Source: Pseudomonadales bacterium (GTDB lineage: Bacteria; Pseudomonadota; Gammaproteobacteria; Pseudomonadales; Azotimanducaceae). From it: a stretch of DNA of 64,000 nt. A program made the position numbers and the translations under genes. The notes under the pieces are model-generated. The model worked only from the letters and a program-made list of their open reading frames with translations, ran no database searches and was not told the origin of the DNA. Positions 34,122-43,515 of this stretch are shown piece after piece. The DNA lies in the NCBI GenBank assembly GCA_029251375.1, contig JAQXDL010000045.1, forward strand, positions 48,807 through 112,806, read 5' to 3'. Within the stretch, counting starts at the first letter, position 1; every line of letters begins with the position of its first letter.

Positions 34122-35072
34122 CTAGGTTAACGCGATCCCAATTTCATCCAATTCAGTACCGATCTTATCTGTATTGAAGGGGGTCAATTGGTACACATAG
34201 TAGTTAAGCCAGTTGGCGAACAACAAGTTGCCGTGGCTCTTCCAGGTGACGATTGGGCTTTGTGTTGGGTCGTCATTTGGAAAATAGTTTTCGGGTACGG
34301 CAGCAGCAATTCCGGATTCGATATCTCGATCATACTCATCTTTAAGGCATAGAGGTTCATACTCAGAATGGCCTGTGACAAATAGCTGGCGACCGTCTTT
34401 TCGAGCGAAGATATATGCCCCGGCGGTATCTGATACAGAAATAACCTCGAGTTCATGTTGTTTTTCAATGTCTTCGACACGCACTTCAGCGTAGCGTGAA
34501 TGTGGCGCATCAAAGATGTCATCAAAACCTCTAACGATGGGTGACAAAGGTTTAACTAACTTATGTGGATACACACCTGAAATTTTCTTATCCAAGACAT
34601 GCTTTTCGACGCCATAAAGATGGTACATCGCCGCTTGAACCCCCCAACATAGAAACATAACGGAGGTGACGTTGGTTTGAGTCCAGTCCAATATCTTTTT
34701 CATATCTGACCAAAAATTGACTTCCTCAAAAGGTGTTTGCCCTAAAGGTGCACCCGTGACGATCATGCCATCGTATTTTTGATCTCTAACCTGCTCAAAG
34801 GATTTATAAAAGGTCTCCATGTGTTCGATCGGTGTATTCTTAGATGGCCGATCATTGATGCGCATTAGCTCGACATCCATTTGTAGTGGCGAGTTAGCGA
34901 GCATGCGCATTAGATGTACTTCAGTTTCAATTTTTTTTGGCATCAAATTGAGAAGTAATACGCGCAGCGGACGAATGTCTTGATGATCTGCTTCGGAACT
35001 AGAAATACAAAAGATATTCTCATGCCGCAGCGCATTGATGGCGGGTAGATTGTCGGCTATTCGAATGGGCAT
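34122..35072 (-). CDS. metA: Homoserine O-succinyltransferase
   Basis: First committed step of methionine synthesis. The 316 residues align with E. coli MetA position by position: catalytic Cys142 in 'MFLCWGVQ', His235 and Glu237 in 'TGHSEYEP', and Gly111 in 'TGAPLGQ'. A glycine at 111 is associated with succinyl-CoA use, and glutamate with acetyl-CoA use, so succinyl specificity is expected. The ribosome site AAGAGG is well placed. An upstream SAM-II aptamer and terminator indicate feedback control by S-adenosylmethionine. Confidence 0.93.
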   Translation of the reverse strand: MPIRIADNLPAINALRHENIFCISSSEADHQDIRPLRVLLLNLMPKKIETEVHLMRMLANSPLQMDVELMRINDRPSKNTPIEHMETFYKSFEQVRDQKYDGMIVTGAPLGQTPFEEVNFWSDMKKILDWTQTNVTSVMFLCWGVQAAMYHLYGVEKHVLDKKISGVYPHKLVKPLSPIVRGFDDIFDAPHSRYAEVRVEDIEKQHELEVISVSDTAGAYIFARKDGRQLFVTGHSEYEPLCLKDEYDRDIESGIAAAVPENYFPNDDPTQSPIVTWKSHGNLLFANWLNYYVYQLTPFNTDKIGTELDEIGIALT

Positions 35073-35098
35073 TGTAGTTAACCTCTTGGCGAGCAGGC

Positions 35099-35135
35099 AA
35101 AAAAAAAGCCTACTAGCAACCGCTAAAGTAGGCTT
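35099..35135 (-). terminator. Intrinsic terminator in the metA leader
   Basis: On the minus strand AAGCCTAC pairs with GTAGGCTT (plus 35106-35135), with an inner TAGC/GCTA extension. A run of nine T follows (plus 35099-35107). It lies between the SAM-II aptamer and the metA ribosome site, 26 nt before the ATG, so it can stop transcription before the coding region. Confidence 0.88.
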
Positions 35136-35141
35136 CTTAGG

Positions 35142-35198
35142 CTCTCTTTAGCTGAATTTATTTAGCGCCCGCAAGCTGAACTCAAATCGGCGCGTGTT
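35142..35198 (-). promoter_or_regulatory. SAM-II riboswitch upstream of metA
   Basis: The minus-strand RNA reads CACGCGCC-GAUUUG, then a loop, UUGCGGGCGC, UAAAUAAAUUCA and GCUAAAG. This matches the SAM-II (SAM_alpha) consensus: P1 from GCGCC/GGCGC, the conserved GAUUU, a pseudoknot from UGAGUU pairing with AAUUCA, and the diagnostic 3' GCUAAAG. SAM-II aptamers bind S-adenosylmethionine and are best known before metA/metX/metC genes of alphaproteobacteria and marine metagenomes. Position before metA and after a strong promoter supports the call. Confidence 0.9.
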
Positions 35199-35204
35199 TT
35201 AAGC

Positions 35205-35232
35205 ATTATATGTTTTTATAAAAAATGTACAA
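35205..35232 (-). promoter_or_regulatory. Promoter of the metA riboswitch transcript
   Basis: On the minus strand TTGTAC (plus 35227-35232) is separated by 16 bp from a perfect TATAAT (plus 35205-35210). The predicted transcription start, near plus 35198, falls at the first bases of the SAM-II aptamer. The -35 matches only at TTG, so the strength lies in the -10. Confidence 0.75.
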
Positions 35233-35302
35233 CCAGCGATTTCGTTGTGTCGCCAGTCGAACCGGTGCCTGTATCGAGCTTTTCGTTGAGGCTATAAATT
35301 GA

Positions 35303-36079
35303 TTACAAGAAAGCCTCGCCGAATTTAGCCTGCAGTCTTTGCATACCCGTTATCCAACGATCGTAGTTAGATGTTTTACGCTGCATGTAGGTGAGTACCT
35401 CTGGGTGTGGCAGTACCAAAAAGGTTTCCTGGCGCAATGTGTCGATGACAGAATCACAGAGCACGCCGGGTTCCATCATACCATCTATACCGGCAACGCC
35501 GCCGTTGTCAGTATTTTCTGTCATTGCCGTTCTTACAGCCTGAGGGCAAAGTGCAGAAACTTTAATGCCCCTTTCTCCATAGGTGACCGCTAACCATTCC
35601 GCATAGGCGACAGCGGCATGCTTTGTGACCGCATAGGGTGCACTGCCAACTTGGGTCAGTAATCCCGCCGCAGATGCTGTGTTGAGAATATATCCATCAC
35701 CCCGCTTCAGCATATCCGGTAGGGCTGCTCGGGTTGCATAGACATGTGCCATAACATTGATATCCCAAATGCGCTGCCAGTCTTCGTTAGGCGTCTCCGG
35801 TCCGCCACCGACACCGATGCCCGCGTTGTTGCACAGAAGATCAATTTTTCCCTGAGTTGTTTCAACATGGGCGATTAATTGTTGAACTTCTAGATCCGAG
35901 GACACATCGGTCTTGACTGCTTCGGCGCCAATCTCTTTGCCTACGGCTTTGACTTGGTCGGCATTAAGATCTGCGATTGTTACGTGCTTAGCGCCTTCAG
36001 CGATAAATCTTTTTGCCATCGCGCGGCCAATACCACTTGCGCCACCGGTGACAATGACAATTTTATCTTTGATTTCCAT
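35303..36079 (-). CDS. SDR family oxidoreductase
   Basis: 258-residue classical SDR. It has TGGASGIG near 12-19, 'LCNNAGIGVGGG' near 83, Ser in 'NTASAAGLL', and catalytic 'YAVTKHAAVAYAEWLA' near 153. The loop 'CPQAVRTAMTENTDNGG' follows. ATG 36079 is preferred over an in-frame TTG at 36082 because CAGGAT is then correctly spaced. The substrate is unknown. The gene lies just upstream of the metA leader but has its own unit. Confidence 0.85.
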   Translation of the reverse strand: MEIKDKIVIVTGGASGIGRAMAKRFIAEGAKHVTIADLNADQVKAVGKEIGAEAVKTDVSSDLEVQQLIAHVETTQGKIDLLCNNAGIGVGGGPETPNEDWQRIWDINVMAHVYATRAALPDMLKRGDGYILNTASAAGLLTQVGSAPYAVTKHAAVAYAEWLAVTYGERGIKVSALCPQAVRTAMTENTDNGGVAGIDGMMEPGVLCDSVIDTLRQETFLVLPHPEVLTYMQRKTSNYDRWITGMQRLQAKFGEAFL

Positions 36080-36155
36080 CAAATCATCCTGAATAAATTT
36101 CCGGCAGGCAGGGTCGCATATTTTGCCTAGGACTGAAAGGATCGGTTGATGAAAT

Positions 36156-36848
36156 TTAGGTTGATGCCTCGATGTTTGTTGATTGTATCAACTGCAACAG
36201 GGCTCTCGGAGATTCTAAGACGAGGTCAGCACCTGCAACTTCAAGTTCATGCCTGTCCCTAAATCCCCATTGCGCACCGATTGCCACCATTCCGCAACTT
36301 ACCGCTGTTTCAATATCCATTTTTGTATCGCCTATAATCGCCAGCTCAGATGGATCGATTGCTAACTGCTCGGCGATCTTCAGTGCCCCAATTGGATTCG
36401 GTTTGTGTGGAACCTGCTGGGTAAAGCCTTGAATAGCGTCGAATTTGACTGCGGGGAAAAAGTGCTCGACGCATAATTGCGTAAACGAATGGTTTTTGTT
36501 TGACAAAACTGCACAGGGAAAAGCGTTTGACGATAGATACGATAGAAGTGAATCAATGCCATCGTAGATGCTGACATCATCTCGCCATGTCGCCTGGTAA
36601 TCCTCAAGTTGCAGTGCTAGTAGCTGATCTACAAGGCCCAGTTCTGTTGCAGGCAGACAACGCTCGACACAGCGGCGGGCGCCATCGCCAATGAAGTAAC
36701 GATAGGCATCATGTTGGTGTGTGGGCATACCAAGCTGAACCAAACCTCTATTGTAAGACTTCGACAAGCTGATGAGGGTATCTAGCAGGGTGCCATCTAG
36801 ATCAAAGATGAATCCTTTGACATGATTGAGTTTATCGATTAATTGCAT
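36156..36848 (-). CDS. HAD family phosphatase, phosphoglycolate phosphatase-like
   Basis: 230 residues of haloacid dehalogenase fold: motif I 'FDLDGTLLDT' (nucleophile Asp17), motif II 'AVLSNKNH' near 113, Lys in 'KPNP' near 150 and motif IV 'IIGDTKMDIETA' near 170. The cap, with 'YRYFIGDGARRCVERCL', is like Gph, which removes phosphate from 2-phosphoglycolate formed during DNA repair. Other small phosphate esters cannot be excluded. It stands alone between an SDR gene and the VWA/J/RDD cluster. Confidence 0.82.
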   Translation of the reverse strand: MQLIDKLNHVKGFIFDLDGTLLDTLISLSKSYNRGLVQLGMPTHQHDAYRYFIGDGARRCVERCLPATELGLVDQLLALQLEDYQATWRDDVSIYDGIDSLLSYLSSNAFPCAVLSNKNHSFTQLCVEHFFPAVKFDAIQGFTQQVPHKPNPIGALKIAEQLAIDPSELAIIGDTKMDIETAVSCGMVAIGAQWGFRDRHELEVAGADLVLESPRALLQLIQSTNIEAST

Positions 36849-37010
36849 TGAACTTTGTTTCCGATATGTCGTGTAGAAAACTCTGATGGATTCGGGCCGT
36901 CACATTTATGAGGCACAGTGTGATGGTTAGTGTCCGTACTGGCGTCGGTCAGTGTTTTTTAAGTCTTATGTTTTATCTTATCAGCAATGTCTGTTGAGTT
37001 TATTAACCGC

Positions 37011-37427
37011 TCACTCGTCTACCTTAGCATCGTTGAAGGTCGCCAAGGATGTGAATATTTCGTCTTTTAATTTGTTTATGTCGTTATGTGGATAGCTGTG
37101 TTTGTCTTGGAATTTGTTGAGTAGGCTAACCGCATACTCAGGTCCAATTAAGGGTTCATTCGTGCCAATCGGTTGCTCTGCAAACGCGTAATAACCTAGC
37201 GCATCTCTAACGATTGAGTGGAGACTAGTATTGATTGCGTTAGCATGCAGGGTCTCTAGTTGCGCAGCCTGAGCGTCGGTTACGTTGGGATGGTTGACGC
37301 TGACGCCGTCGAGTTCTATCGCAACAATGGACATGCTGCGATTAATTTGTTCGTCGTCAGTCAAATTCAACTGCTGCAGAACTTCGACGACACTCTTAAA
37401 ATTATCGGCTAAAAGTTGCTTATTCAT
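37011..37427 (-). CDS. Hypothetical protein, last gene of the VWA/J/RDD cluster
   Basis: 138 residues, soluble, mostly helical and acidic, with no cysteine and no signal. Landmarks are 'NFKSVVEVLQQLNLTDDEQINRSMSIVAIELDGV' in the first third and 'IGPEYAVSLLNKFQDKH' in the last. I do not recognise a family. The ATG at 37427 lies inside the 3' end of the RDD gene (8-bp overlap, ATGAATAA), so translation is coupled. A longer frame to 37541 would overlap RDD coding sequence heavily and is not preferred. Confidence 0.65.
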   Translation of the reverse strand: MNKQLLADNFKSVVEVLQQLNLTDDEQINRSMSIVAIELDGVSVNHPNVTDAQAAQLETLHANAINTSLHSIVRDALGYYAFAEQPIGTNEPLIGPEYAVSLLNKFQDKHSYPHNDINKLKDEIFTSLATFNDAKVDE

Positions 37428-37899
37428 CGTTGGGTTTATCGTAAACGACAACTGTCGATGCCAATTTGTCATGGAAAGACTGTTTTCTTGAATCGATACC
37501 AATCCAGATAAAACCAAGCCCAAAAGTCGCGATACTGGCAAAGTAACCTAAATAGCGAATCACAAGCTGAGACGTCTTGGCGCGTTGAAACGTTTTCGCA
37601 TTAACGATGTAGCTATGTACCAGAAGTTTACCGGGCGTTGCAGCAAAATAGATCCAAAAGCCAATAAATAAGGCCGCTAAAATAAGTGTCTCAAGTAGCG
37701 CGCCATGTAAAGAGGCAATGAGTGCGTCCTGTAGCGCGTTGGGTTTGGAAAAATCGTTTACAAGCAGACTACCTGAGCCGAGAGAAAGTGGCATCATAAG
37801 CAGGAAAGCAGCAATACTATCGACGATGAAGGCAAGCATTCGTGCCCAAAAGCCGACATATCTAGGCGTCGTTACATCACCTGACAGTTCACACGTCAT
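37420..37899 (-). CDS. RDD family membrane protein
   Basis: 159 residues. The RDD domain begins 'PRYVGFWARMLAFIVDSIAAFLLMMPL' (the conserved Arg-Asp pair is R19 in 'FWARMLAF' and D27), then helices near 55-75 and 105-125 with 'TPGKLLVHSYIV' and 'FHDKLASTVVVYDK'. RDD proteins are small polytopic membrane proteins, some linked to ion exchange; the function here is unknown. It overlaps the J-domain gene by 11 bp and the next gene by 8 bp, which marks a tightly coupled operon. Confidence 0.85.
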   Translation of the reverse strand: MTCELSGDVTTPRYVGFWARMLAFIVDSIAAFLLMMPLSLGSGSLLVNDFSKPNALQDALIASLHGALLETLILAALFIGFWIYFAATPGKLLVHSYIVNAKTFQRAKTSQLVIRYLGYFASIATFGLGFIWIGIDSRKQSFHDKLASTVVVYDKPNDE

Positions 37900-38650
37900 A
37901 ATTTTTATACTTTAACAAAACGTCCTTCGCCTCGTTAATACGGGCAGCCAGCACGGTCGAGCCGCCGCGGTCCGGGTGCATTTTTTGAATTAAGCGACGG
38001 TGAGCATCAATAATATCGTCTCGACTAGCGGTTTCATCTAGTCCCAACACACCCAACGCTTCTCTAATGTCGAGGTTAGTGGCGGTATCTGGAGTTGCGT
38101 TGTCAAAATCCCAATCCGGATGATTGCGTTCAATAAATGCGTTTAAAATATTGGTCGAGTCTGGGTCCGTTTTAACTTCACCGATGAGTTGTGATAGCTC
38201 CGCCTGAGATAAACTCTCGAGTTGTCGATTCTCAAACGTACCGAGTAAAATATTACCCGTCATCGTGCCGCTGTCATGATCGAGCTCAACGTCAAGATAG
38301 AGAGTTTGTACGGAAGTTTGCTTGGCCGAGCGGGATTGACTGGACTGATTTGACGGCGCATTACTTCCGGTGAAAAGGTGGGAGAATTGACGCCACAACC
38401 CATAGCCTCGGAATAGACCGCTACCACCCTTAATACTGTTAGTTATCAGGGGTATAAGACCACCGAACAACGCAAACAACGGATGCAGTTTGCCGCTTAA
38501 TCCCAGATAGGTCAGCGCCAACGCGACTAAGCCAACGAGATACAATGAAAAAAATTGTTGCACGGTCAACTGCTTTTTACGCAACGAAATTCTGAGCACT
38601 ACAAAGAGCACAATCGCAATGAGTAAAACTATTGTGATAATGAAAGGCAT
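37889..38650 (-). CDS. Membrane-anchored protein with C-terminal J domain
   Basis: 253 residues. Two hydrophobic segments lie at the N terminus (about 2-20 and 35-52), a polar linker with Ser/Gln repeats near 95-110, and a C-terminal J domain with 'ASRDDIIDAHRRLIQKMHPDRGGSTVLAARINEAKDVLL' (landmark HPD near 225). The layout, membrane anchor first and J domain last, resembles Pam18/Tim14-type J proteins and suggests DnaK recruitment to the inner membrane. It begins 5 bp after the VWA gene stop and overlaps the RDD gene. Confidence 0.85.
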   Translation of the reverse strand: MPFIITIVLLIAIVLFVVLRISLRKKQLTVQQFFSLYLVGLVALALTYLGLSGKLHPLFALFGGLIPLITNSIKGGSGLFRGYGLWRQFSHLFTGSNAPSNQSSQSRSAKQTSVQTLYLDVELDHDSGTMTGNILLGTFENRQLESLSQAELSQLIGEVKTDPDSTNILNAFIERNHPDWDFDNATPDTATNLDIREALGVLGLDETASRDDIIDAHRRLIQKMHPDRGGSTVLAARINEAKDVLLKYKNYDV

Positions 38651-38655
38651 AACAA

Positions 38656-39363
38656 CTACTTTAACTGCTGAGTTAACAGTTTAACTGATTCTCCCTTGGT
38701 TTTGCTTAGGTCAGTCAATGCTTTGCGCCCACCGCTAGCAAAAACCGCCACGGCGGTGAGTAATTCTTTAAGTTGATTGGCACTATTTGCATCGAATGGA
38801 CAATAAGCACCGCCAGAGAGTCGCGCAATATCTCGAAAGACACGCTCAACAGGGGCCGAGCGTCCCTCATGAAAGATGAAAACGGGGATTTTGTACAGTC
38901 CCAGTTGCCCCGCTAAATTGCAGAGTTTATCAACATCCTCTTCGCAGGCATCACCGATGAAAACCACACCTTTTAAGGGCTGCTGTTTGTGGGTTTGAAG
39001 TGCTTGTTTGAATATCCGGGCAATCTGCGTGTAACCGCCCATACATTGCACCTGCGTCATATCGCGCAGCAGTGATTGCGTGTTTGTATGAAAGACGCTG
39101 CAATAGAACTCGTTGAAGCCTCTATAGTAAGACAGTTGCATCGCAAGCCCGCCTAGATTGGTTGTTTCAGAGAACATCTCGGCTTGAATCTGACTGGCTT
39201 TATCCCATGTGGCGGCTCGACTCAACGTTGCATCAAGCGCAAAGACTAATCGTGCAGATGGTTTAGTTGAGACCGGCAGCTTGGCCAGTGACTCAATAAA
39301 GGCTGAAACATCTTTACTTGACGATTTCCCAGCAACGACATTAGTTGTTTTCTTAGTAGCCAC
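38656..39363 (-). CDS. von Willebrand factor A-domain protein
   Basis: 235 residues, soluble, with a VWA fold. A MIDAS metal site is readable as 'DATLS' (Asp-x-Thr-x-Ser) in 'LVFALDATLSRAATWDKASQ', with Thr in 'GGYTQIARIF' and Asp in 'VVFIGDACEEDVDKL'. The first 30 residues are polar and Lys/Ser-rich. VWA domains mediate metal-dependent protein binding. It leads a minus-strand cluster with the J-domain, RDD and unknown genes. No partner AAA+ ATPase (MoxR type) is present, unlike many VWA operons. Confidence 0.85.
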   Translation of the reverse strand: MATKKTTNVVAGKSSSKDVSAFIESLAKLPVSTKPSARLVFALDATLSRAATWDKASQIQAEMFSETTNLGGLAMQLSYYRGFNEFYCSVFHTNTQSLLRDMTQVQCMGGYTQIARIFKQALQTHKQQPLKGVVFIGDACEEDVDKLCNLAGQLGLYKIPVFIFHEGRSAPVERVFRDIARLSGGAYCPFDANSANQLKELLTAVAVFASGGRKALTDLSKTKGESVKLLTQQLK

Positions 39364-39419
39364 TTGTAGGTTGATACCTGAATGTTTAACTTAGTTGTAT
39401 TAGATTAGGATTTTTATAC

Positions 39420-40346
39420 GTGCCTAGCAATCAAACAGAGACATCCGTGATGAAAAAACTTGTTGTGGCCACATCCAGCAGTGCACTTTTCGATCTAACG
39501 GAAAGCGATAAGGTCTATCACGAAGAGGGGCTGGAGGCTTACGCTGCATACCAAATAGCGCGAGAAACAGAAACGCTGCCCCCCGGTGATGCCTTTCATC
39601 TCGTTGAAAAACTTCTAAAACTCAACAATCGAGTTCAAGGTTATGAGGTTGTTGAGGTGATTTTGCTTTCAAGGAACTCTGCGGATACTGGATTGAGGGT
39701 GTTTAACTCTATCGCAGATCATGGCTTGCCTATAACCAGAGCTGCCTTTACAGGTGGTGCGGCGCCTTTCCGCTATATGCGACCATTTGGCGCACATTTA
39801 TTTCTCTCAACTAATCCCGATGATGTGCGAGAAGCATTAAGCAACGATATGGCCGCTGCAAGTATTCTGCCGTCAAGGCGTGTCGCTAATGATGATACGG
39901 TACTGAAGTTTGCTTTCGATGGTGACGCTGTGTTGTTTTCAGACGAAGCTGAAAAAGTTTATCAAGAGAAAGGATTATCGGCCTTCACTGAAAGTGAGAA
40001 ACAGGCCGCCGATGAGCCATTAATAGGTGGTCCATTTAAGCCATTTTTAGCGGCGCTGCACGATTTACAGAGACAGTTCGACTCCGATTGTCCTATACGC
40101 ACAGCGTTGGTGACGGCGCGATCTGCGCCAGCACATGAGCGCGTTATTAAAACACTAAGACAATGGAACATTCGACTTGATGAGTCATTGTTCCTTGGTG
40201 GTATGACGAAAAGTGAGTTCCTGCAGGCCTATGGCGCGGATGTCTTTTTTGACGACCAAGCTGAGCATTGTCGTATCGCGAGTGAATTTGTCGCCACAGG
40301 TCATGTGCTACACGGTGTGACAAATGAACCGATTGAATCGACCTAA
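39420..40346 (+). CDS. Cytosolic 5'-nucleotidase (cN-I type)
   Basis: 308 residues of the 5'-nucleotidase family related to eukaryotic cN-I, acting on nucleoside monophosphates. Landmarks are 'KLVVATSSSALFDLTESDKVY' at the N terminus, 'VEVILLSRNSADTGLRVFNSI' near 75, 'ITRAAFTGGAAPFRYM' near 103, 'AFDGDAVLFSDEAEKVY' near 165 and 'DVFFDDQAEHC' near 280. The HAD-like acidic strings bind Mg. GTG 39420 has AGGA nine bases upstream; ATG 39450 is the alternative start and lacks a good site. The gene is divergent from the VWA gene. Confidence 0.85.
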   Translation: MPSNQTETSVMKKLVVATSSSALFDLTESDKVYHEEGLEAYAAYQIARETETLPPGDAFHLVEKLLKLNNRVQGYEVVEVILLSRNSADTGLRVFNSIADHGLPITRAAFTGGAAPFRYMRPFGAHLFLSTNPDDVREALSNDMAAASILPSRRVANDDTVLKFAFDGDAVLFSDEAEKVYQEKGLSAFTESEKQAADEPLIGGPFKPFLAALHDLQRQFDSDCPIRTALVTARSAPAHERVIKTLRQWNIRLDESLFLGGMTKSEFLQAYGADVFFDDQAEHCRIASEFVATGHVLHGVTNEPIEST

Positions 40347-40354
40347 CGTCTGGT

Positions 40355-41125
40355 TCAGAAGAAGGCGACCTTTATCCCGACACTAAAAAGCGTGGTTGCC
40401 AATAGCGGTTGCAGAACTCGGTCCGGTACCCGTCGAGCTAGTTTTGAACCCAGATAAACAGCAGGCAGCGATCCAAGCAGTAAACTAGTTAATAATAAAA
40501 AGTCGACATTTCCGAGAAACAGATGACCGATGCCCGCAACCAGCGTTAATGGCACAGCGTGCGCAATGTCGGTACCGATAACATTGAGGCTGCGAAGGGT
40601 CGGGTAAAATATCAGTAGCATCGCGGTCGCGATTGCGCCTGCGCCAACGGACGAGAGAGTCACCATGACGCCCAGTAGGACGCCGAGTAGAGGCGTAAAT
40701 ATCTTTGGATTGAAGCGGTTTAGTGCATCACTTTTAACAATCTTTGAACGTAGTTTTGTTTTGAAGACGATAACCAACGACGTTAATATCAAGGTGATGC
40801 CGAGCATGTTGGTTAATACATGGCTGTATTGCTCAGGATCAGTAAACCAGTGATTTAAGGCTAGGATGGTTAATCCACTCGCAGGAAGGCTACCGGCAGA
40901 GAGTAAAAAGACTAAGTCCCAACGAATCGATTTTTGCGCATTGTGCGCTATAACACCGCCTGACTTGGTGATAGCCGCGTAAAGTAAATCTGTACCGATG
41001 GCGACATGGGGTGGAAAGCCAAATGCCAAAAGCATCGGTGTCATGATGGAACCGCCGCCAACTCCTGTCAGTCCAATTGCAAGTCCAACACTTGCGCCTG
41101 CGGCAATGTAAAGCCAAAATTCCAT
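40355..41125 (-). CDS. TauE/SafE family permease
   Basis: About 256 residues with eight predicted membrane helices. The family repeat is seen in 'GLAIGLTGVGGGSIMTPMLLAFG' near the N terminus and 'GVMVTLSSVGAGAIATAMLLIFYP' in the second half. Members export or import sulfite, sulfoacetate or related anions; none is assignable here. It lies divergent from cysB, and CysB often governs sulfur transport, so a sulfur anion is a reasonable guess. ATG 41125 is chosen; TTG 41137 is in frame. Confidence 0.85.
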   Translation of the reverse strand: MEFWLYIAAGASVGLAIGLTGVGGGSIMTPMLLAFGFPPHVAIGTDLLYAAITKSGGVIAHNAQKSIRWDLVFLLSAGSLPASGLTILALNHWFTDPEQYSHVLTNMLGITLILTSLVIVFKTKLRSKIVKSDALNRFNPKIFTPLLGVLLGVMVTLSSVGAGAIATAMLLIFYPTLRSLNVIGTDIAHAVPLTLVAGIGHLFLGNVDFLLLTSLLLGSLPAVYLGSKLARRVPDRVLQPLLATTLFSVGIKVAFF

Positions 41126-41175
41126 GTCATGCGCCAATCAGGCCGTTAAAGAGCGCGTACTGTAAGGCATATTAA

Positions 41176-42240
<1,065 letters not shown>

Positions 42241-42347
42241 CACGAGCTTTGCTGTGCCAAAGGCCATGGAACAATAATAACGTTGACATAAGTTAGGGCA
42301 AAAAAATGGCTAATCAACGCACGGTTTGTTAGTGGAGGCCTGTAAAG

Positions 42348-42683
42348 TCAGATGTAGTCAAGATCCGGATTGTCATTCAAAATTTCTTTAGCCTCGTCAG
42401 CCTTCTTGCCACTTTGCCCAAAGACTTCTTTCGCAAATTTGAAATAAACGGTATAAATTTGTTTATCCGCATCGTTACGATCAACGACGAAGAAGGGGGC
42501 CCGCGGCACATTTAATTCAGTCGCGAGCAACATACCAGGCGAGTTCGTGTCTCGCTCATCAGCAATCAATATCTCATCAATCTGTGCCATCTGACCTGTT
42601 TTATTAAGTCGCTGCTCAACATCCAGACATTTTTGACAAGGCTCGCCGGAGACAAGTATCTTTTTAACGAAGGTAATGTGCAT
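42348..42683 (-). CDS. Thioredoxin-fold protein with CxxC, next to cysH
   Basis: 111 residues starting as a beta strand, 'HITFVKKILVSG', then the redox motif CQKC (16-19 region, 'GEPCQKCLDVEQRL'). A later 'VPRAPFFVVD' looks like the cis-Pro strand of the thioredoxin fold. The C-terminal extension is acidic and Lys-rich. This is most like a glutaredoxin-type protein but I do not recognise a named family. It starts 36 bp after cysH on the same strand, so it may be the electron donor of the APS reductase. Confidence 0.7.
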   Translation of the reverse strand: MHITFVKKILVSGEPCQKCLDVEQRLNKTGQMAQIDEILIADERDTNSPGMLLATELNVPRAPFFVVDRNDADKQIYTVYFKFAKEVFGQSGKKADEAKEILNDNPDLDYI

Positions 42684-42719
42684 ATCTATTCGTCCTTCTC
42701 AAACAATGTTTGCGGTTTG

Positions 42720-43436
42720 CTACGGCTCGGTAACATTAATCATGTGTAGACCACATTCTTTCTTCGTCGCTTCTTCCCACCACCAGCGACCAGCGCGTTC
42801 GTGTTGGTTCGGCCCAACGGGTCTTGTGCAGGGTTCGCAGCCAATACTTTGAAAACCTTGATCGTGCAGTTTATTGTAGGGCAGGTCGTTTTCTCTAATG
42901 TAATGCCAGACATCGCTAGAGCGCCACTCGGACAAAGGGTTGTACTTGATAACTTGATGATCATCATCGGAAAATGCGGTATCCACTTGAACTTGGGGCA
43001 CGTTTGATCGGGTCGGGCTTTGATCTTGACGTTGACCTGTCATCCAAGCCTGCGCGGTTGCTAAGTGCCTTCGCAGTGGTTCAATTTTCCTTACGCCGCA
43101 GCATTGTTGATGGCCGTCCTCATAAAAACTGTAAAGACCTTTGCTCTTAACCAGCTCAGCGACAGCTGTGCCATCGGGAGAGATAACATTAATGTCGAGA
43201 CCGTAATAGTTCCGCACTTCTTCAATGAATTGATAAGTCTCCGGATGTAATCGACCCGTATCTAAGCTGAAGACCTCGAAGTTCTCGCCAAGATTGCAGG
43301 CCATATCGATAAGCACGACATCTTCCGCGCCACTGAATGATATTTTTACCTGATCATGACTATCAAGTGCCTGTTTAATGATATCTGTGGGTGTAACGAT
43401 GGATGCTTGTGTCTCGGTCACGGCTACTTTGTTCAC
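42720..43436 (-). CDS. cysH: Assimilatory adenylyl-sulfate (APS) reductase, 4Fe-4S type
   Basis: 238 residues. Reduces APS (or PAPS) to sulfite with thioredoxin or glutaredoxin as donor. The nucleotide-binding '[15 protein letters not shown]' is near 32, with '[12 protein letters not shown]' near 57. The iron-sulfur cysteines CC112-113 ('[11 protein letters not shown]') and C200/C203 ('GCEPCTRPV') mark the 4Fe-4S class, which normally prefers APS, rather than the E. coli cluster-free PAPS class. Catalytic C228 is in 'KKECGLH'. CysB control is likely. Confidence 0.92.
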   Translation of the reverse strand: MNKVAVTETQASIVTPTDIIKQALDSHDQVKISFSGAEDVVLIDMACNLGENFEVFSLDTGRLHPETYQFIEEVRNYYGLDINVISPDGTAVAELVKSKGLYSFYEDGHQQCCGVRKIEPLRRHLATAQAWMTGQRQDQSPTRSNVPQVQVDTAFSDDDHQVIKYNPLSEWRSSDVWHYIRENDLPYNKLHDQGFQSIGCEPCTRPVGPNQHERAGRWWWEEATKKECGLHMINVTEP

Positions 43437-43480
43437 GCTAAAAGTTAGATTGGAGAGATTAACAAAGGCCAGTTCATGTT

Positions 43481-43515
43481 AGAAAGTTCAATATGACATA
43501 TACAAATAACTTTCT
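43481..43515. promoter_or_regulatory. Inverted repeat in the cysH-thrH divergent spacer
   Basis: AGAAAGTT (43481-43488) and AACTTTCT (43508-43515) are perfect inverted repeats 19 bp apart, with AT-rich sequence between them. They lie 45-79 bp upstream of the cysH start. The position suits an activator site for cysH, with CysB the obvious candidate, but the match to a CysB site was not tested. Confidence 0.4.
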
